A stretch of DNA of 64,000 bases from Streptomyces sp. SCSIO 30461. Its GTDB lineage: Bacteria; Actinomycetota; Actinomycetes; Streptomycetales; Streptomycetaceae. Where the stretch lies: contig NZ_CP146101.1 in assembly GCF_037023745.1 (NCBI RefSeq), positions 1,240,001 to 1,304,000 of the forward strand. The letters run 5' to 3'. A model generated the notes under the pieces. That model did no database searches, was not told the origin of the DNA, and worked only from the letters and a program-made list of their open reading frames with translations. Each line of letters starts with the position of its first letter. Positions within the stretch are counted from its first letter, which is position 1. Of this stretch, positions 7,771-17,247 are shown one piece after another. The position numbers and the translations under genes are program-made.

Positions 7771-8829
7771 TCAGTTCCGGGCGGCCCAGATGTTCGTCCC
7801 CGCGGTGTCCACCGCGAAGGCGTCGATCTCCGTCAGCTCGTCATCGGACAGCGGCGGCGCGGACAGCGCGGCCACGTTCTCCTCGAGCTGGCGCACACTG
7901 CTTGCGCCGATCAGCGCGGAGGTCATCCGGGGGTCGCGCAGTACCCACGAAAGCGCCAGCTGGGCCAGGGACTGACTGCGGCGCTGGGCGATCCCGTTCA
8001 GTCCGTGGAGCCTGCGGAGCACGTCGTCGGAGAGCAGTCCGGGGTCGAGCGACTTGCCCTGCGAGGCACGCGAGCCCTCCGGGATGCCGGTCAGGTACTT
8101 GCCGGTGAGCAGACCTTGGGCGAGCGGCGCGAAGGAGATGCAGCCCATGCCGGCGCCCTCGAGGGTGTCCAGCAGATTGTCGCCCTCGATCCAGCGGTTG
8201 ATCATCGAGTACGACGGCTGGTGGATCAGGGCGGGGACGCCCATCTCCTTGAGTAGCCCGGCCGCCTCCGCGGTCTGCTCCGCGCTGTAGGACGACACGC
8301 CGACGTACAGCGCCTTGCCCTGCTGGACGGCGGACGCCAGCGCGCCCATCGTCTCCTCCAGCGGGGTGTGCGGGTCGAAGCGGTGCGAGTAGAAGATGTC
8401 GACGTAGTCGAGCCCCATTCGGCTCAGCGAGGCGTCGAGCGACGACAGCAGGTACTTGCGCGAACCCCACTCGCCGTATGGGCCGGGGTGCATCAGATAG
8501 CCGGCCTTGGTCGATACAAGCAGCTCGTCCCGGTATGGGGCGAAGTCCTGGGCGAAGAGCTTGCCGAAGTTGAGCTCGGCGGAGCCGGGCGGGGGGCCGT
8601 AGTTGTTGGCCAGGTCGAAGTGCGTCACGCCCAGGTCGAATGCGCGGCGCAGGATCGCGCGCTGCGGTTCGAGCGCGCGGTCGTCGCCGAAGTTGTGCCA
8701 GAGGCCGAGGGAGATCGCGGGGAGCTTGAGTCCGCTGCGGCCGCTGCGGCGGTACTCCATGGCGTCGTAACGGCTCTCGGAGGCCCGGTAGGAGGAGCGG
8801 GAGTAGGGGGAGTAGGGGGAAACGTTCAC
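7771..8829 (-). CDS. aldo/keto reductase (YghZ/MgrA-like)
   Basis: About 352 residues from GTG 8829; ATG 8760 (MEYRR) would give 329. It is an NADPH-dependent aldo/keto reductase TIM barrel: FDLANNYGPPPGSAE carries the catalytic Asp and Tyr, VSTKAGYL the Lys, and IFYSHRFD the His. The C-terminal cofactor loop reads ALIGASSVRQLEEN. It most resembles the YghZ/L-glyceraldehyde-3-phosphate reductase group by its GYLMHPGPYGEWGSRKYL segment. The first codons are a short Ser-Pro-Tyr repeat absent from the catalytic fold. The gene is monocistronic and divergent from uppS; the natural substrate is uncertain. Confidence 0.88.
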   Translation of the reverse strand: MNVSPYSPYSRSSYRASESRYDAMEYRRSGRSGLKLPAISLGLWHNFGDDRALEPQRAILRRAFDLGVTHFDLANNYGPPPGSAELNFGKLFAQDFAPYRDELLVSTKAGYLMHPGPYGEWGSRKYLLSSLDASLSRMGLDYVDIFYSHRFDPHTPLEETMGALASAVQQGKALYVGVSSYSAEQTAEAAGLLKEMGVPALIHQPSYSMINRWIEGDNLLDTLEGAGMGCISFAPLAQGLLTGKYLTGIPEGSRASQGKSLDPGLLSDDVLRRLHGLNGIAQRRSQSLAQLALSWVLRDPRMTSALIGASSVRQLEENVAALSAPPLSDDELTEIDAFAVDTAGTNIWAARN

Positions 8830-9005
8830 GCTTCTCTGCTTATCACGGACTTGTGACAGACCGGGTTGGGCCCCTGTGGGCGGTGCCAAGTAACCTGACC
8901 GCATCGGGGGCAGCCGCGGTACGCGAGAGGCGTGCGGCGCGGCGGGCCGAGAGCCACGAGGATGGTGCGTGCCGGCCCGGACGGAACCGAGAGGGTGTGG
9001 ACTGA

Positions 9006-9767
9006 GTGAACCTGCGCGACCTGGTGTACGGGCTCTACGAGCGCCGTGTGGAGGGCCGCCTCGACCACGCCCAGGTGCCCAAGCACATCGGCGTCATCCT
9101 GGACGGCAACCGCCGCTGGGCCAAGGCGTCCGGCGGCACGACGGAGCAGGGTCACAAAGCGGGTGCGGACAAGATCCACGAGATGCTCGGCTGGTGCGCC
9201 GAGACCGACGTCGAGGTCGTCACCCTCTGGATGCTGTCCACGGACAACCTGGACCGCCCCGAGGAGGAGCTGGTCCCGTTGCTCGGCATCATCGAGGACG
9301 CGGTGCGGGGTCTCGCGGCGGACGGCCGCTGGCGGGTCCACCACGCCGGCACCATGGACCTGCTGCCCGCGCGGACCCAGGCGGTGCTCAAAGAGGCCCA
9401 GCAGTCGACCGCCGGGAACAAGGGGATACTCGTCAACGTCGCCGTCGGCTACGGCGGGCGCCAGGAGATCGCCGACGCGGTCCGCTCGCTGCTGACCGAG
9501 CACGCGGCCAAGGGTACGACGTTCGACGAGCTCGCGGAGATCCTGGACACGGACCTCATCGCCTCGCATCTGTACACCCGCGGCCAGCCCGACCCCGATC
9601 TGGTGATCCGTACCAGTGGTGAGCAGCGACTCTCGGGGTTCATGCTCTGGCAGAGCGCCCACTCCGAGTACTACTTCTGCGAAGTGTTCTGGCCCGCCTT
9701 CCGCAAGGTCGACTTCCTGCGCGCGCTGCGCGACTACGCGGCACGCCACCGGCGCTACGGCACCTGA
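9006..9767 (+). CDS. uppS: isoprenyl (undecaprenyl-type) diphosphate synthase
   Basis: 253 residues from GTG 9006. This is a cis-prenyltransferase that condenses isopentenyl diphosphate with an allylic primer to make the lipid carrier for cell wall sugars. Signatures: VILDGNRRWAK with the metal-binding Asp33, TLWMLSTDNLDRP, VNVAVGYGGRQEI, and the C-terminal PDLVIRTSGEQRLSGFMLWQSAHSEYYF. Length and motifs match bacterial and mycobacterial Z-prenyl synthases. Streptomyces usually carries two paralogues, so undecaprenyl or decaprenyl specificity cannot be assigned from sequence. The gene is divergent from the aldo/keto reductase. Confidence 0.92.
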   Translation: MNLRDLVYGLYERRVEGRLDHAQVPKHIGVILDGNRRWAKASGGTTEQGHKAGADKIHEMLGWCAETDVEVVTLWMLSTDNLDRPEEELVPLLGIIEDAVRGLAADGRWRVHHAGTMDLLPARTQAVLKEAQQSTAGNKGILVNVAVGYGGRQEIADAVRSLLTEHAAKGTTFDELAEILDTDLIASHLYTRGQPDPDLVIRTSGEQRLSGFMLWQSAHSEYYFCEVFWPAFRKVDFLRALRDYAARHRRYGT

Positions 9768-9828
9768 GCGGCGCCTCGCACCGGACCGTCGCGCGGCACC
9801 CGGTCGTGGCCACGGCACCCGACCGGCC

Positions 9829-10022
9829 TAAGGGCTGTCCCGTAATTCCCAGTGGATCAGCGCGCGGCGTCAGATGCGGTGCATCGCAAGGCGGAGAGTC
9901 GCTCGCATACTGGGTGTATTCGGGCGATTCGACAACGCGGCGTGGGGGCACCTCCCGGCGAAGCCAGGGGGAGTGCCGTAGCTGGCGTCGCGCGCCCGCT
10001 GGGGATTACGGGACAGCCCTTA
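9829..10022. mobile_element. MITE with 23-25-bp inverted ends and TA target duplication
   Basis: A 194-bp non-coding element: left end TAAGGGCTGTCCCGTAATTC and, at 9998-10022, its inverted match (two mismatches over about 25 bases). TA flanks both ends, as expected for a TA target duplication. It has no transposase. Its interior shares the phrase CACCTCCC..GGCGAAGC with the MITE at 40691-40921, suggesting related families mobilised in trans. Confidence 0.8.
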
Positions 10023-10627
10023 CGCGGGCTCCGGCTTCCGCGTTCGTTGCGCCGGTCCACGCGCCTGGCAGCGTCCGGGGGTATCCGGTCAGCCGCAGCA
10101 GCCGCCGCGCTCGGACGCGTCCAGCCGGAGGAGCCTGAGGCGCGCCGGACGGATGAATCCGCCTCACCCTTGACGGTTGCCATGTCGCATTCGGCGCGGT
10201 TTGGCGTGCTGTTGCACCAGTCACTCGTGCGGCGGTGACTTCACGCCGCTCGGCCTTCCCGGGCGGCGCCCGGTGCGGGCTCGCCCGGCGGCCGTTCCTC
10301 GGACGGCCGCGTCCTCGGTCATCACCTGTTCATCGACGCGTCGTCATATGCCATTGCATGGCCACGCTCGTTCGAGGGAATATCCCTTCCAGGTCGACAT
10401 CCGGACACCGGCCGGATGCCGTTCTGCTGCGGGTGGTGCCGAGCCGCCCGCCCGGGAGGCCCTTTGCGCCAGGACGACCGTGCGTTCAGCACGGAAGGAA
10501 CGGAGGGCCGGTGCCCGGCCCGTGCATCGCGGCCGGACACCGGTCCTGTCGCCCCGCTTCCGGTGGGGAGACCTCCAACCCGCGACGTCGTCGCACCCCG
10601 ATCTCAGCCGAGGGGGTACGTCCTTCC
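10023..10627. other. long non-coding interval upstream of the PhoH gene
   Basis: About 600 bases with no supported gene; the frame open from 10235 is an in-frame upstream extension of the PhoH gene lacking coding character. It contains a GGGAATATCCC palindrome near 10377 and several GC-rich inverted repeats. A ribosome site AGGGGG (10611-10616) precedes the PhoH GTG. The length suggests a structured leader, but no known RNA family is recognised. Confidence 0.4.
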
Positions 10628-11950
10628 GTGGTGAACAGCACTAAGCGCCGCATGCCCGACAGGCGCACATACGTTCTCGACACCAGCGTCCTGCTGGCCG
10701 ACCCGCACGCCATGGCCCGATTCGACGAGCACGAGGTCGTGCTCCCGATCGTCGTGGTCACCGAGCTGGAGGCCAAAAGGCATCATCCGGAGCTCGGGTA
10801 CTTCGCCCGGCAGGCACTGCGCCTGCTGGACGACTGCCGGATCCGGCACGGCAGACTGGACGCCCCCATTCCCGTGGGCGACCTGGGGGGCACCCTCCGA
10901 GTGGAGCTCAACCACTCGGATCCAGGTGTGCTCCCCGCGGGGTACCGGCTGGGTGACAACGACTCCCGGATCCTCGCCGTGGCGCGCAACCTCCAGGCGG
11001 AGGGGTACGACGTCACCGTCGTCTCCAAGGATCTCCCGCTGCGGATCAAGGCCTCGTCCGTAGGCCTGCTCGCCGAGGAGTACCGGGCCGAGCTCGCCAT
11101 CACGGACTCCGGCTGGACCGGAATGTCCGAACTGGCGCTTTCGGCCGAACAGGTGGACCTCCTCTATGAAGAGGAGACCCTCCATGTCCCCGAGGCCTCC
11201 GAGCTGCCCGTCCACACCGGATTGGTGCTCCAGTCCGAGCGGGGCAAGGCGCTCGGGCGGGTCACGGCCGAGGGGAACGTCCGCCTGGTGCGGGGCGACC
11301 GTGAGGCCTTCGGTATCCGTGGGCGCAGCGCAGAGCAGCGGGTCGCCCTCGATCTGCTGCTCGACCCGGACGTCGGAATCGTCTCGATGGGCGGCCGGGC
11401 CGGCACCGGGAAGTCCGCACTCGCCCTGTGTGCCGGCCTGGAGGCGGTGCTGGAGCGCAGACAGCACCAGAAGGTGATGGTCTTCCGTCCGCTGTACGCG
11501 GTCGGCGGGCAGGATCTGGGCTATCTGCCGGGCACCGAGGCCGAGAAGATGAGCCCGTGGGCGCAGGCGGTCTTCGACACGCTTTCGGCGGTGGCGGGCC
11601 GCGAGGTCATCGAGGAGGTGCTGGGGCGGGGGATGCTGGAGGTGCTGCCGCTCACCCATATCCGTGGGCGATCGCTGCACGACGCCTTCGTCATCGTCGA
11701 TGAGGCCCAGTCGCTGGAGCGGAACGTCCTGCTGACCGTTCTGTCCAGGATCGGGGCGAATTCCAGGGTTGTCCTCACTCATGACGTGGCGCAACGGGAC
11801 AATCTGCGCGTCGGCCGCTATGACGGGGTCGTCGCCGTGGTGGAGAAGCTGAAGGGGCATCCGCTGTTCGCCCATGTGACGCTCACGCGTTCGGAGCGCT
11901 CGCAGATCGCCGCCCTGGTGACCGAAATGCTTGAGGACGGGGTGGGTTGA
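10628..11950 (+). CDS. PhoH family protein with N-terminal PIN domain (PhoH2/YlaK-type)
   Basis: About 440 residues starting at GTG 10628 (or the adjacent GTG 10631). The N-terminal half is a PIN nuclease-type domain with acidic residues at [15 protein letters not shown] and [10 protein letters not shown]. The C-terminal half is a PhoH P-loop ATPase: Walker [10 protein letters not shown] near residue 257, Walker [10 protein letters not shown] and the RIGANSRVV(L)THD sensor. PIN-PhoH2 proteins of mycobacteria unwind and cut RNA using ATP, so an RNA helicase-nuclease is likely. A full PIN domain and an intact Walker motif suggest it is active. Confidence 0.88.
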   Translation: MVNSTKRRMPDRRTYVLDTSVLLADPHAMARFDEHEVVLPIVVVTELEAKRHHPELGYFARQALRLLDDCRIRHGRLDAPIPVGDLGGTLRVELNHSDPGVLPAGYRLGDNDSRILAVARNLQAEGYDVTVVSKDLPLRIKASSVGLLAEEYRAELAITDSGWTGMSELALSAEQVDLLYEEETLHVPEASELPVHTGLVLQSERGKALGRVTAEGNVRLVRGDREAFGIRGRSAEQRVALDLLLDPDVGIVSMGGRAGTGKSALALCAGLEAVLERRQHQKVMVFRPLYAVGGQDLGYLPGTEAEKMSPWAQAVFDTLSAVAGREVIEEVLGRGMLEVLPLTHIRGRSLHDAFVIVDEAQSLERNVLLTVLSRIGANSRVVLTHDVAQRDNLRVGRYDGVVAVVEKLKGHPLFAHVTLTRSERSQIAALVTEMLEDGVG

Positions 11951-11962
11951 TGGTTTGTGATG

Positions 11963-12002
11963 CGGACTGACCGGGACTGATCGGTTCTGTCCTGGTCGTC
12001 CG
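11963..12002 (+). terminator. imperfect hairpin after the PhoH gene
   Basis: Stem built from CGGAC, GACC and GGAC blocks (11963-11977) pairing with GTCC, GGTC and GTCCG (11989-12002), with single-base bulges. It starts 13 bases after the stop codon; no T-run follows. Confidence 0.45.
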
Positions 12003-12383
12003 TCAAAGGAGTTGGCGCCGCCCGGCGAAGCGAAGGAGCTTAGTCGGGCGGCGTCGTGCTGTGCGGCCGTTTCCGGAAAACCCAAGGGGCAAACGGGGTG
12101 TGACCTATCCCACGTAACGAGGAATTGCCTTGCGCCCTCGCCTTCCGGCAAAGTCTTGCTTCCGTCAGGCCCCGCATACGGCACAACTGCATCCTCAGGG
12201 ATGTGGAACCTCATAACTCAACAGACTTCGCCGTATGCCGCCCGAGCACCACGCGGCACTCCTCGCAGGGGAGTTGCCCACCGGGCCCGCGCCCCCCGTG
12301 GCCTAGCAAGTAGGGGTGCCAGTGCCAGGGGCACGATTGCGTCCGCGAGGTCACCTGTGCGGGCGCTGCTGGAAGGAAACCGT
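12003..12383 (+). promoter_or_regulatory. long leader of the transglycosylase gene with stem-loops
   Basis: About 380 bases of non-coding DNA. A perfect 9-bp inverted repeat (GCATACGGC 12174-12182 with GCCGTATGC 12230-12238) encloses a smaller CATCC/GGATG hairpin, so the transcript could fold into a nested structure. Streptomyces cell-wall hydrolase genes often have c-di-AMP (ydaO) leaders, but the conserved CAGCTAACC core of that riboswitch is not seen. Ribosome site GGAAGGA at 12371-12377. Confidence 0.4.
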
Positions 12384-13082
12384 GTGAGCCGGATTTCGGT
12401 CCGGGGATTCGCGGTGGCATCCGCCACTGCGGTCACCACTGTCGGCGCCGTCGTTGGCGTGGCCTCGGGTACCCCGCAGGCCGCGGACAACGACTTTGAG
12501 GCCTCTGCCGCGGACGCGACGCTCCTCGCGGACATCCCCGTAGGCGAGCAGGCCCAGGTGCAGGTCGCGTCCCTGTCGCAGCAGGCCGACGCCCAGGCCG
12601 CCGCTGCGGATGCCGCTGCCAAGAAGTCGGTGGAGGAAGCGGCCCGTATCCAGGCCGCCAAGGACGCCGAGGCGAAGAAGAAGGCCGCTGACGAGAAGGC
12701 GGAGCGCGAGGCCGAGGCGAAGGCAGCCGAGGCGCGTGCGAGCCGTTCCGACGTCCGTGACGCCTCCAGCTTCCCGCAGCAGGGGTCGTACAGCGTCTCC
12801 GATGTCCAGGCGATCGCACGCCAGATGGTCCCGGGCGACCAGTTCCAGTGCTTCAGCAACATCGTGGACCACGAGTCCAGCTGGAACTACCGCGCCGACA
12901 ACCCCAGCTCGGACGCCTATGGTCTGGTCCAGGCCAATCCGGGCTCCAAGATGGCCTCCGTCGACTCCGACTGGCAGACCAACCCGGCCACCCAGATCAA
13001 GTGGGGCCTCAACTACATGAACGAACGCTACGGCAGCCCGTGCGGCGCCTGGTCGTTCTGGCAGGCCAACAACTGGTACTAG
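12384..13082 (+). CDS. secreted SLT-type lytic transglycosylase
   Basis: 232 residues from GTG 12384. After a signal sequence (FAVASATAVTTVGAVVGVAS) comes an Ala/Lys/Glu-rich coiled coil of about 90 residues and then a C-terminal goose-lysozyme/SLT-like domain: FQCFSNIVDHESSWNYRADNPSSDAYGLVQANPG, in which the Glu of HESSW is the probable catalytic acid, and a final GSPCGAWSFWQANNWY. Such enzymes cleave peptidoglycan glycan strands; Streptomyces members act in growth, sporulation and germination. A stem-rich leader precedes the gene and a strong terminator follows 27 bases after the stop. Confidence 0.87.
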   Translation: MSRISVRGFAVASATAVTTVGAVVGVASGTPQAADNDFEASAADATLLADIPVGEQAQVQVASLSQQADAQAAAADAAAKKSVEEAARIQAAKDAEAKKKAADEKAEREAEAKAAEARASRSDVRDASSFPQQGSYSVSDVQAIARQMVPGDQFQCFSNIVDHESSWNYRADNPSSDAYGLVQANPGSKMASVDSDWQTNPATQIKWGLNYMNERYGSPCGAWSFWQANNWY

Positions 13083-13109
13083 GCCTGCGGGAGTAGTTCT
13101 CCGCGCCCT

Positions 13110-13142
13110 GGAACCCCCCGCCGTGCTACGGCGGGGGGTTCC
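13110..13142 (+). terminator. strong hairpin terminator
   Basis: Perfect 14-bp inverted repeat, GGAACCCCCCGCCG (13110-13123), loop TGCTA, complementary arm 13129-13142. It lies between the transglycosylase and the downstream permease gene. Confidence 0.85.
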
Positions 13143-13186
13143 GTGCGTGTACGGTCGTGGCGGACCCCGGGGGAGAGGGAAGCGAC

Positions 13187-14653
13187 ATGTCGAGAATGCC
13201 AGGGTGGCTGCGCCGGGTCGGCACCGGTCTCAACCGGTGGGGAGAGCGGCTGGAAGAGCGGCGGGCCGCGGTCGTCCGGGACGACGACGGCCTTCCGGAC
13301 AGCGGTGTGTCGGCCGACACCGGTATGAGCCCCGGCATGCGCGGTGGTCCTGGCGAGCACGTGCACGACGGCCCGGGCGACAGCGGTGATTCGGCCGCCG
13401 GTCGGTCGGTCGTGCCCGCTGACCATGTGCCGGCGCCTCCCGCATACGCCCCCGCCGTCGCCGCAAGACCCGACCCGGTCTCCGCCATCCCCTGGGGTAT
13501 GCGGGTCGCGGCCGAAGCAGGTTGGCGGCTGCTGGTGCTCGCCGGCACGGTCTATGTGCTGATGCGGGTGATCAGCGCCGTCCAACTGGTGGTGCTGGCC
13601 TTTGTTGCCGCCCTGCTGATCACCGCGCTGCTGCAGCCCACCGTGGCCCGCCTCAAAGGGCTGGGCCTGCCGCGTGGGCTCGCCACCGCCGTCACCGCCA
13701 TCCTCGGCTTCGTCGTCATGGGCCTGGTCGGCTGGTTCGTCGTGTGGCAGGTGCTGGACAACCTGGACAACCTCGCCGACCGGGTCAAGGACGGAATCGA
13801 GGAGCTCAAACACTGGCTGCTCAACAGCCCGTTCCATGTCACCGAGCAGCAGATCAACGACATCGCCCAGAACCTCCAGGACACGATCGGCACCAACACC
13901 CAGGAGATCACCTCCGCCGGGCTCCAGGGTGTGAGCGTGATGGTCGAGATCCTCACCGGGATGCTGCTGGCGATGTTCTCCACGCTCTTCCTGCTCCACG
14001 ACGGGAGGCGCATCTGGCAGTGGACCCTGAAACTGGTGCCCGCCCAGGCGCGGCCCGGTGTGGCCGGAGCGGGCCCGAGGGCCTGGCGGACGCTGACCGC
14101 CTATGTGCGCGGCACGGTGGTGGTCGCACTGATCGACGCGATCTTCATCGGTCTCGGCATCTACTTCCTCGATGTGCCGCTGGCCGTGCCGCTCGCGGTG
14201 TTCATCTTCCTGTTCTCGTTCATCCCGCTGGTGGGTGCGGTCGTGTCAGGCGCGCTCGCGGTCATCGTGGCGCTGGTCACCCAGGGCGTGTTCACCGCGC
14301 TGATGGTGCTTCTGGTGGTGCTGGCCGTGCAGCAGATCGAAGGGCATGTGCTCCAGCCGTTCATCCTCGGACGGGCGGTGCGGGTCCATCCGCTGGCCGT
14401 CGTGCTCGCTGTCGCCGCCGGTGGTCTGACAGCCGGCATCGGGGGAGCGGTGGTGGCGGTGCCCCTGGTGGCGGTGGCCAACACGGTGGTCGGCTATCTG
14501 CGGGCGTACGGCCGGACATACCCGGTGCACCCGGGCCCGGGGCCGCACGGGGCGACGGTGATCGATGTGGCGCCTACTCCGCCGCCGGTGTCTCTGCCGC
14601 CGGTGTCGCCCTCGGCTCAGCCGCAGACCCGCCCGCCCGAGGAGCAGAAGTAG
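13187..14653 (+). CDS. AI-2E family transporter (PerM/YtvI-like permease)
   Basis: 488 residues from ATG 13187, which follows GGGAGAGGGA. A hydrophilic N-terminus of about 110 residues precedes an AI-2E transporter fold of about eight helices: VVLAFVAALLITALLQPTV, a large soluble loop of about 120 residues, then GIYFLDVPLAVPLAVFIFLFSFIPLVGAVVSG and the signature QQIEGHVLQPFILGRAVRVHPLAVVLAVAAGG. Members export or import small molecules or ions; the quorum-signal function of the name does not carry over to actinomycetes. The C-terminal tail is Pro-rich. Confidence 0.87.
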   Translation: MSRMPGWLRRVGTGLNRWGERLEERRAAVVRDDDGLPDSGVSADTGMSPGMRGGPGEHVHDGPGDSGDSAAGRSVVPADHVPAPPAYAPAVAARPDPVSAIPWGMRVAAEAGWRLLVLAGTVYVLMRVISAVQLVVLAFVAALLITALLQPTVARLKGLGLPRGLATAVTAILGFVVMGLVGWFVVWQVLDNLDNLADRVKDGIEELKHWLLNSPFHVTEQQINDIAQNLQDTIGTNTQEITSAGLQGVSVMVEILTGMLLAMFSTLFLLHDGRRIWQWTLKLVPAQARPGVAGAGPRAWRTLTAYVRGTVVVALIDAIFIGLGIYFLDVPLAVPLAVFIFLFSFIPLVGAVVSGALAVIVALVTQGVFTALMVLLVVLAVQQIEGHVLQPFILGRAVRVHPLAVVLAVAAGGLTAGIGGAVVAVPLVAVANTVVGYLRAYGRTYPVHPGPGPHGATVIDVAPTPPPVSLPPVSPSAQPQTRPPEEQK

Positions 14654-14806
14654 CCGTCCGCGGCTTGCGCCTGCCCGCTTCGAGCAACTCGGTGACATCA
14701 AGGGTGACCTTGGCGCCGATGGAGTCGGGCAGCAGCGAAGCGCCCTCGCCCGGCTCAGGCCAACGAGCCGAGCGAAGGGCGCCCTGAGTGGTGGTGCGGT
14801 GGAGCC

Positions 14807-15340
14807 TCAGCCGCCCATGACGGCTTCGGCCTCCAGCGTCGTGCCGACCGCCTGGATCACCGAGGCGATCTTGAATGCCTCCTGGATGACGTCGCGCTCG
14901 ACACCCGCCTTGCGGAGCACCTGCTCGTGCGAGTCGAGGCACAGGCCGCAGCCGTTGATCGCGGAGACCGCCAGCGACCACAGCTCGAAGTCGACCTTCT
15001 CGACGCCAGGGTTGCCGATGACGTTCATCCGCAGACCGGCGCGCATCGTCCCGTACTCGGAGTCCGACAGCAGGTGCCGGGTCCGGTAGAAGACGTTGTT
15101 CATCGCCATGATCGCCGCGGCCGACTTGGCGGCCGTGTAGGCGTCGGCGGACAGGTTGGCCTTGGCCTCCGGCTCCAGCTCACGCAGCACGATCGGTGAA
15201 CGAGAGGCGATCGCGCAGGCCAGCACCGTGCCCCAGAGCTGCTGCTGCGGCAGTTCGCTGTTGCCGATGACCGAGCCGAGGTTCAGCTTGAGGTCCTTGG
15301 CGTAGTCCGGCAGCGCGGACTTCAGCTCATCGAGGGCCAT
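14807..15340 (-). CDS. ahpD: alkyl hydroperoxide reductase AhpD
   Basis: 177 residues from ATG 15340 (a GTG at 15346 overlapping the ahpC stop is the alternative). AhpD is a thiol reductase of the CMD fold that re-reduces AhpC. The active-site motif [17 protein letters not shown] gives Cys131, Cys134 and His138, matching the CxxCxxxH of the family. Downstream of ahpC with coding ends almost touching, it is translated with its partner. Regulation by OxyR, encoded divergently, is expected from the conserved Streptomyces arrangement. Confidence 0.93.
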   Translation of the reverse strand: MALDELKSALPDYAKDLKLNLGSVIGNSELPQQQLWGTVLACAIASRSPIVLRELEPEAKANLSADAYTAAKSAAAIMAMNNVFYRTRHLLSDSEYGTMRAGLRMNVIGNPGVEKVDFELWSLAVSAINGCGLCLDSHEQVLRKAGVERDVIQEAFKIASVIQAVGTTLEAEAVMGG

Positions 15341-15342
15341 GC

Positions 15343-15897
15343 TCACTCACCGGCCAGCAGCTTGACCGCGTCCAGGGTGTCCTCGCCCTTGGTCCAGTTG
15401 CACGGGCAGAGCTCGTCGGTCTGGAGGGCGTCGAGGACCCGCAGGACCTCCTTGGGGTTACGCCCGACGGAGCCGGCGGTCACCATCGTGAACTGGATCT
15501 CGTTGTTCGGGTCGACGATGAACACGGCACGCTGTGCGAAGCCGTCCTCGCCCTCGATGCCGAGGTCGCGCATCAGCTCGTGCTTGGAGTCGGCCAGCAT
15601 CGGGAAGGGCAGGTCACGCAGGTCGGCGTGGTCCTTGCGCCAGGCGTGGTGGACGAACTCGGAGTCGCCGGAGAAGCCGAGGATCTGAGCGTCGCGATCG
15701 GCGAACTCGTCGTTCAGCTTGCCGAAGGCGGCGATCTCGGTGGGGCAGACGAAGGTGAAGTCCTTGGGCCACGCGAAGACCACCTTCCACTTGCCCTCGT
15801 AGGACTTGTGGGTGATCTGCTCGAACTCCTTGCCGCTCTCCAGCGAGACGCAGGCGGTCAGTTCGAAGGTGGGGAACTGGTCACCGACAGTGAGCAC
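15343..15897 (-). CDS. ahpC: peroxiredoxin AhpC
   Basis: 184 residues from GTG 15897, preceded by AAGGAG. A typical 2-Cys peroxiredoxin: peroxidatic Cys51 in DFTFVCPTE, and C-terminal cysteines 164 and 166 in LCPCNW, of which the first is the expected resolving Cys. It reduces organic peroxides and H2O2 and is recycled by AhpD. The catalytic Arg-containing loop is present before [12 protein letters not shown]. It is the first gene of the ahpCD operon facing away from oxyR. Confidence 0.93.
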   Translation of the reverse strand: MLTVGDQFPTFELTACVSLESGKEFEQITHKSYEGKWKVVFAWPKDFTFVCPTEIAAFGKLNDEFADRDAQILGFSGDSEFVHHAWRKDHADLRDLPFPMLADSKHELMRDLGIEGEDGFAQRAVFIVDPNNEIQFTMVTAGSVGRNPKEVLRVLDALQTDELCPCNWTKGEDTLDAVKLLAGE

Positions 15898-16249
15898 GCG
15901 CTCTCCTTGCGATAGGAGGCCCTTGTGGGGACTCCGTGTGGGTTGGACGGAACCCCACCCTGTCACGGTGTGATCAATAGGGGGAAATCGAAGATGCCGA
16001 CCGCATTGATAGCTGTGGCCGATAGGTGAATGCCCTTTGCCGCCGGTCGACGGCTTCCGGTCGGGGCGCCGGTCGGTGACGGCGTTGATCGCGGCTGCCG
16101 TTAGACTTGCCCGCTGTGATCGGGATCGGCTATCAGTGATGCTCTCCGGTGGTGCTTGTCAGCAACGCTCGGTATGGCCCCTATGGCCCGGTAGGAAATG
16201 GCCCCTATGGCCGTAGGAATCCGTGGGGCTTCTCGGCAGTGGGGACACG
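15898..16249. promoter_or_regulatory. ahpC-oxyR divergent promoter region with candidate OxyR sites
   Basis: About 350 bases. A 15-bp direct repeat ATGGCCCCTATGGCC occurs at 16174-16188 and 16198-16212, placing CTAT/TAGG tetranucleotides about 11-12 bases apart, the helical spacing of OxyR contacts. A second cluster near 15986-16030 contains CAATAGG, GATAGC and GATAGG. OxyR of Streptomyces is known to bind the ahpC-oxyR intergenic region; which cluster it uses is inferred. Confidence 0.5.
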
Positions 16250-17230
16250 GTGGCGGTGAACGGGGTGAACGGGGTGAACGGGGCGGGTCGGGGAAAGCAG
16301 CCCAGCCTGGCACAGCTCCGGGCCTTCGCCGCCGTCGCCCGGCATCTGCACTTCCGGGACGCCGCCGCCGCGATCGGGATGAGCCAGCCCGCTCTGTCCG
16401 GCGCCGTGTCCGCGCTGGAGGAGACGCTCGGGGTCCGGTTGCTGGAGCGTACGACCCGCAAGGTGCTGCTGTCGCCGGCCGGTGAACGGCTCGCCGTGCG
16501 TACCAGGGCGGTGCTCGCCGCGGTCGGTGAGCTGATGGAGGAGGCCGAGGCGGCGCGGGCACCGTTCACCGGAGTGCTGCGGCTGGGAGTGATACCGACG
16601 GTCGCGCCCTATCTGCTGCCGGCGGTCCTGCGGCTGGTACGCGAGCGCTACCCGGCGCTCGATCTCCAGGTACACGAGGAGCAGACCTCCGCCCTGCTGG
16701 ACGGACTCGGCGCCGGACGGCTCGACCTGCTGCTGCTCGCCGTGCCTCTCGGAGCGGCGGGAGTGACCGAGATCCCGTTGTTCGACGAGGATTTCGTCCT
16801 GGTCACCCCGCAGGAGCACTGGCTCGGCGGGCGGGTGGACATCCCGCGCCAGGCGCTGCGCGAGCTGCCGCTGCTGCTGTTGGACGAGGGGCACTGCCTG
16901 CGCGACCAGGCCCTCGACATCTGCCGTGAGGCGGGACGCGGCGCGGACGGCGCCCCGGTCACCACGACCGCGGCGGGGCTGTCCACGCTGGTCCAGCTGG
17001 TCGCGGGAGGGCTCGGGGTGACGCTGCTGCCGCGTACCGCGCTCCAGGTGGAGACCGGGCGCAACGACCGGCTGGTCACCGGGTATTTCGCCGAGCCCGT
17101 GCCCACCCGCAGGATCGCCCTGGCGATGCGCTCGGGAGCGGCCCGCCAGGGCGAGTTCGAGGAGTTCGCGGTGGCGCTCCGGGAGGCCCTGGCGGACCTC
17201 CCGGTGCGTGTCGTGTCCGATGGCGACTGA
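16250..17230 (+). CDS. oxyR: peroxide-sensing LysR-type regulator OxyR
   Basis: 326 residues from GTG 16250 (GTG 16223 is an in-frame alternative). The N-terminal LysR helix-turn-helix is LAQLRAFAAVARHLHFRDAAAAIGMSQPALSGAVSALEE. The regulatory domain holds DEGHCLRDQALDIC, placing Cys216 and Cys225 nine residues apart as in E. coli OxyR Cys199/Cys208, so the disulfide switch is conserved. It should activate ahpCD on peroxide stress and control itself. The first codons contain three GTGAACGGG repeats, a spot where start choice could vary. Confidence 0.93.
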   Translation: MAVNGVNGVNGAGRGKQPSLAQLRAFAAVARHLHFRDAAAAIGMSQPALSGAVSALEETLGVRLLERTTRKVLLSPAGERLAVRTRAVLAAVGELMEEAEAARAPFTGVLRLGVIPTVAPYLLPAVLRLVRERYPALDLQVHEEQTSALLDGLGAGRLDLLLLAVPLGAAGVTEIPLFDEDFVLVTPQEHWLGGRVDIPRQALRELPLLLLDEGHCLRDQALDICREAGRGADGAPVTTTAAGLSTLVQLVAGGLGVTLLPRTALQVETGRNDRLVTGYFAEPVPTRRIALAMRSGAARQGEFEEFAVALREALADLPVRVVSDGD

Positions 17231-17247
17231 ACCGGGCACCTTTCGGC

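Noticed and set aside
12003..12383. c-di-AMP (ydaO) riboswitch before the transglycosylase
   Set aside because: GGGGTG-like pieces exist, but the conserved CAGCTAACC core and the ordered stems of the family are missing.
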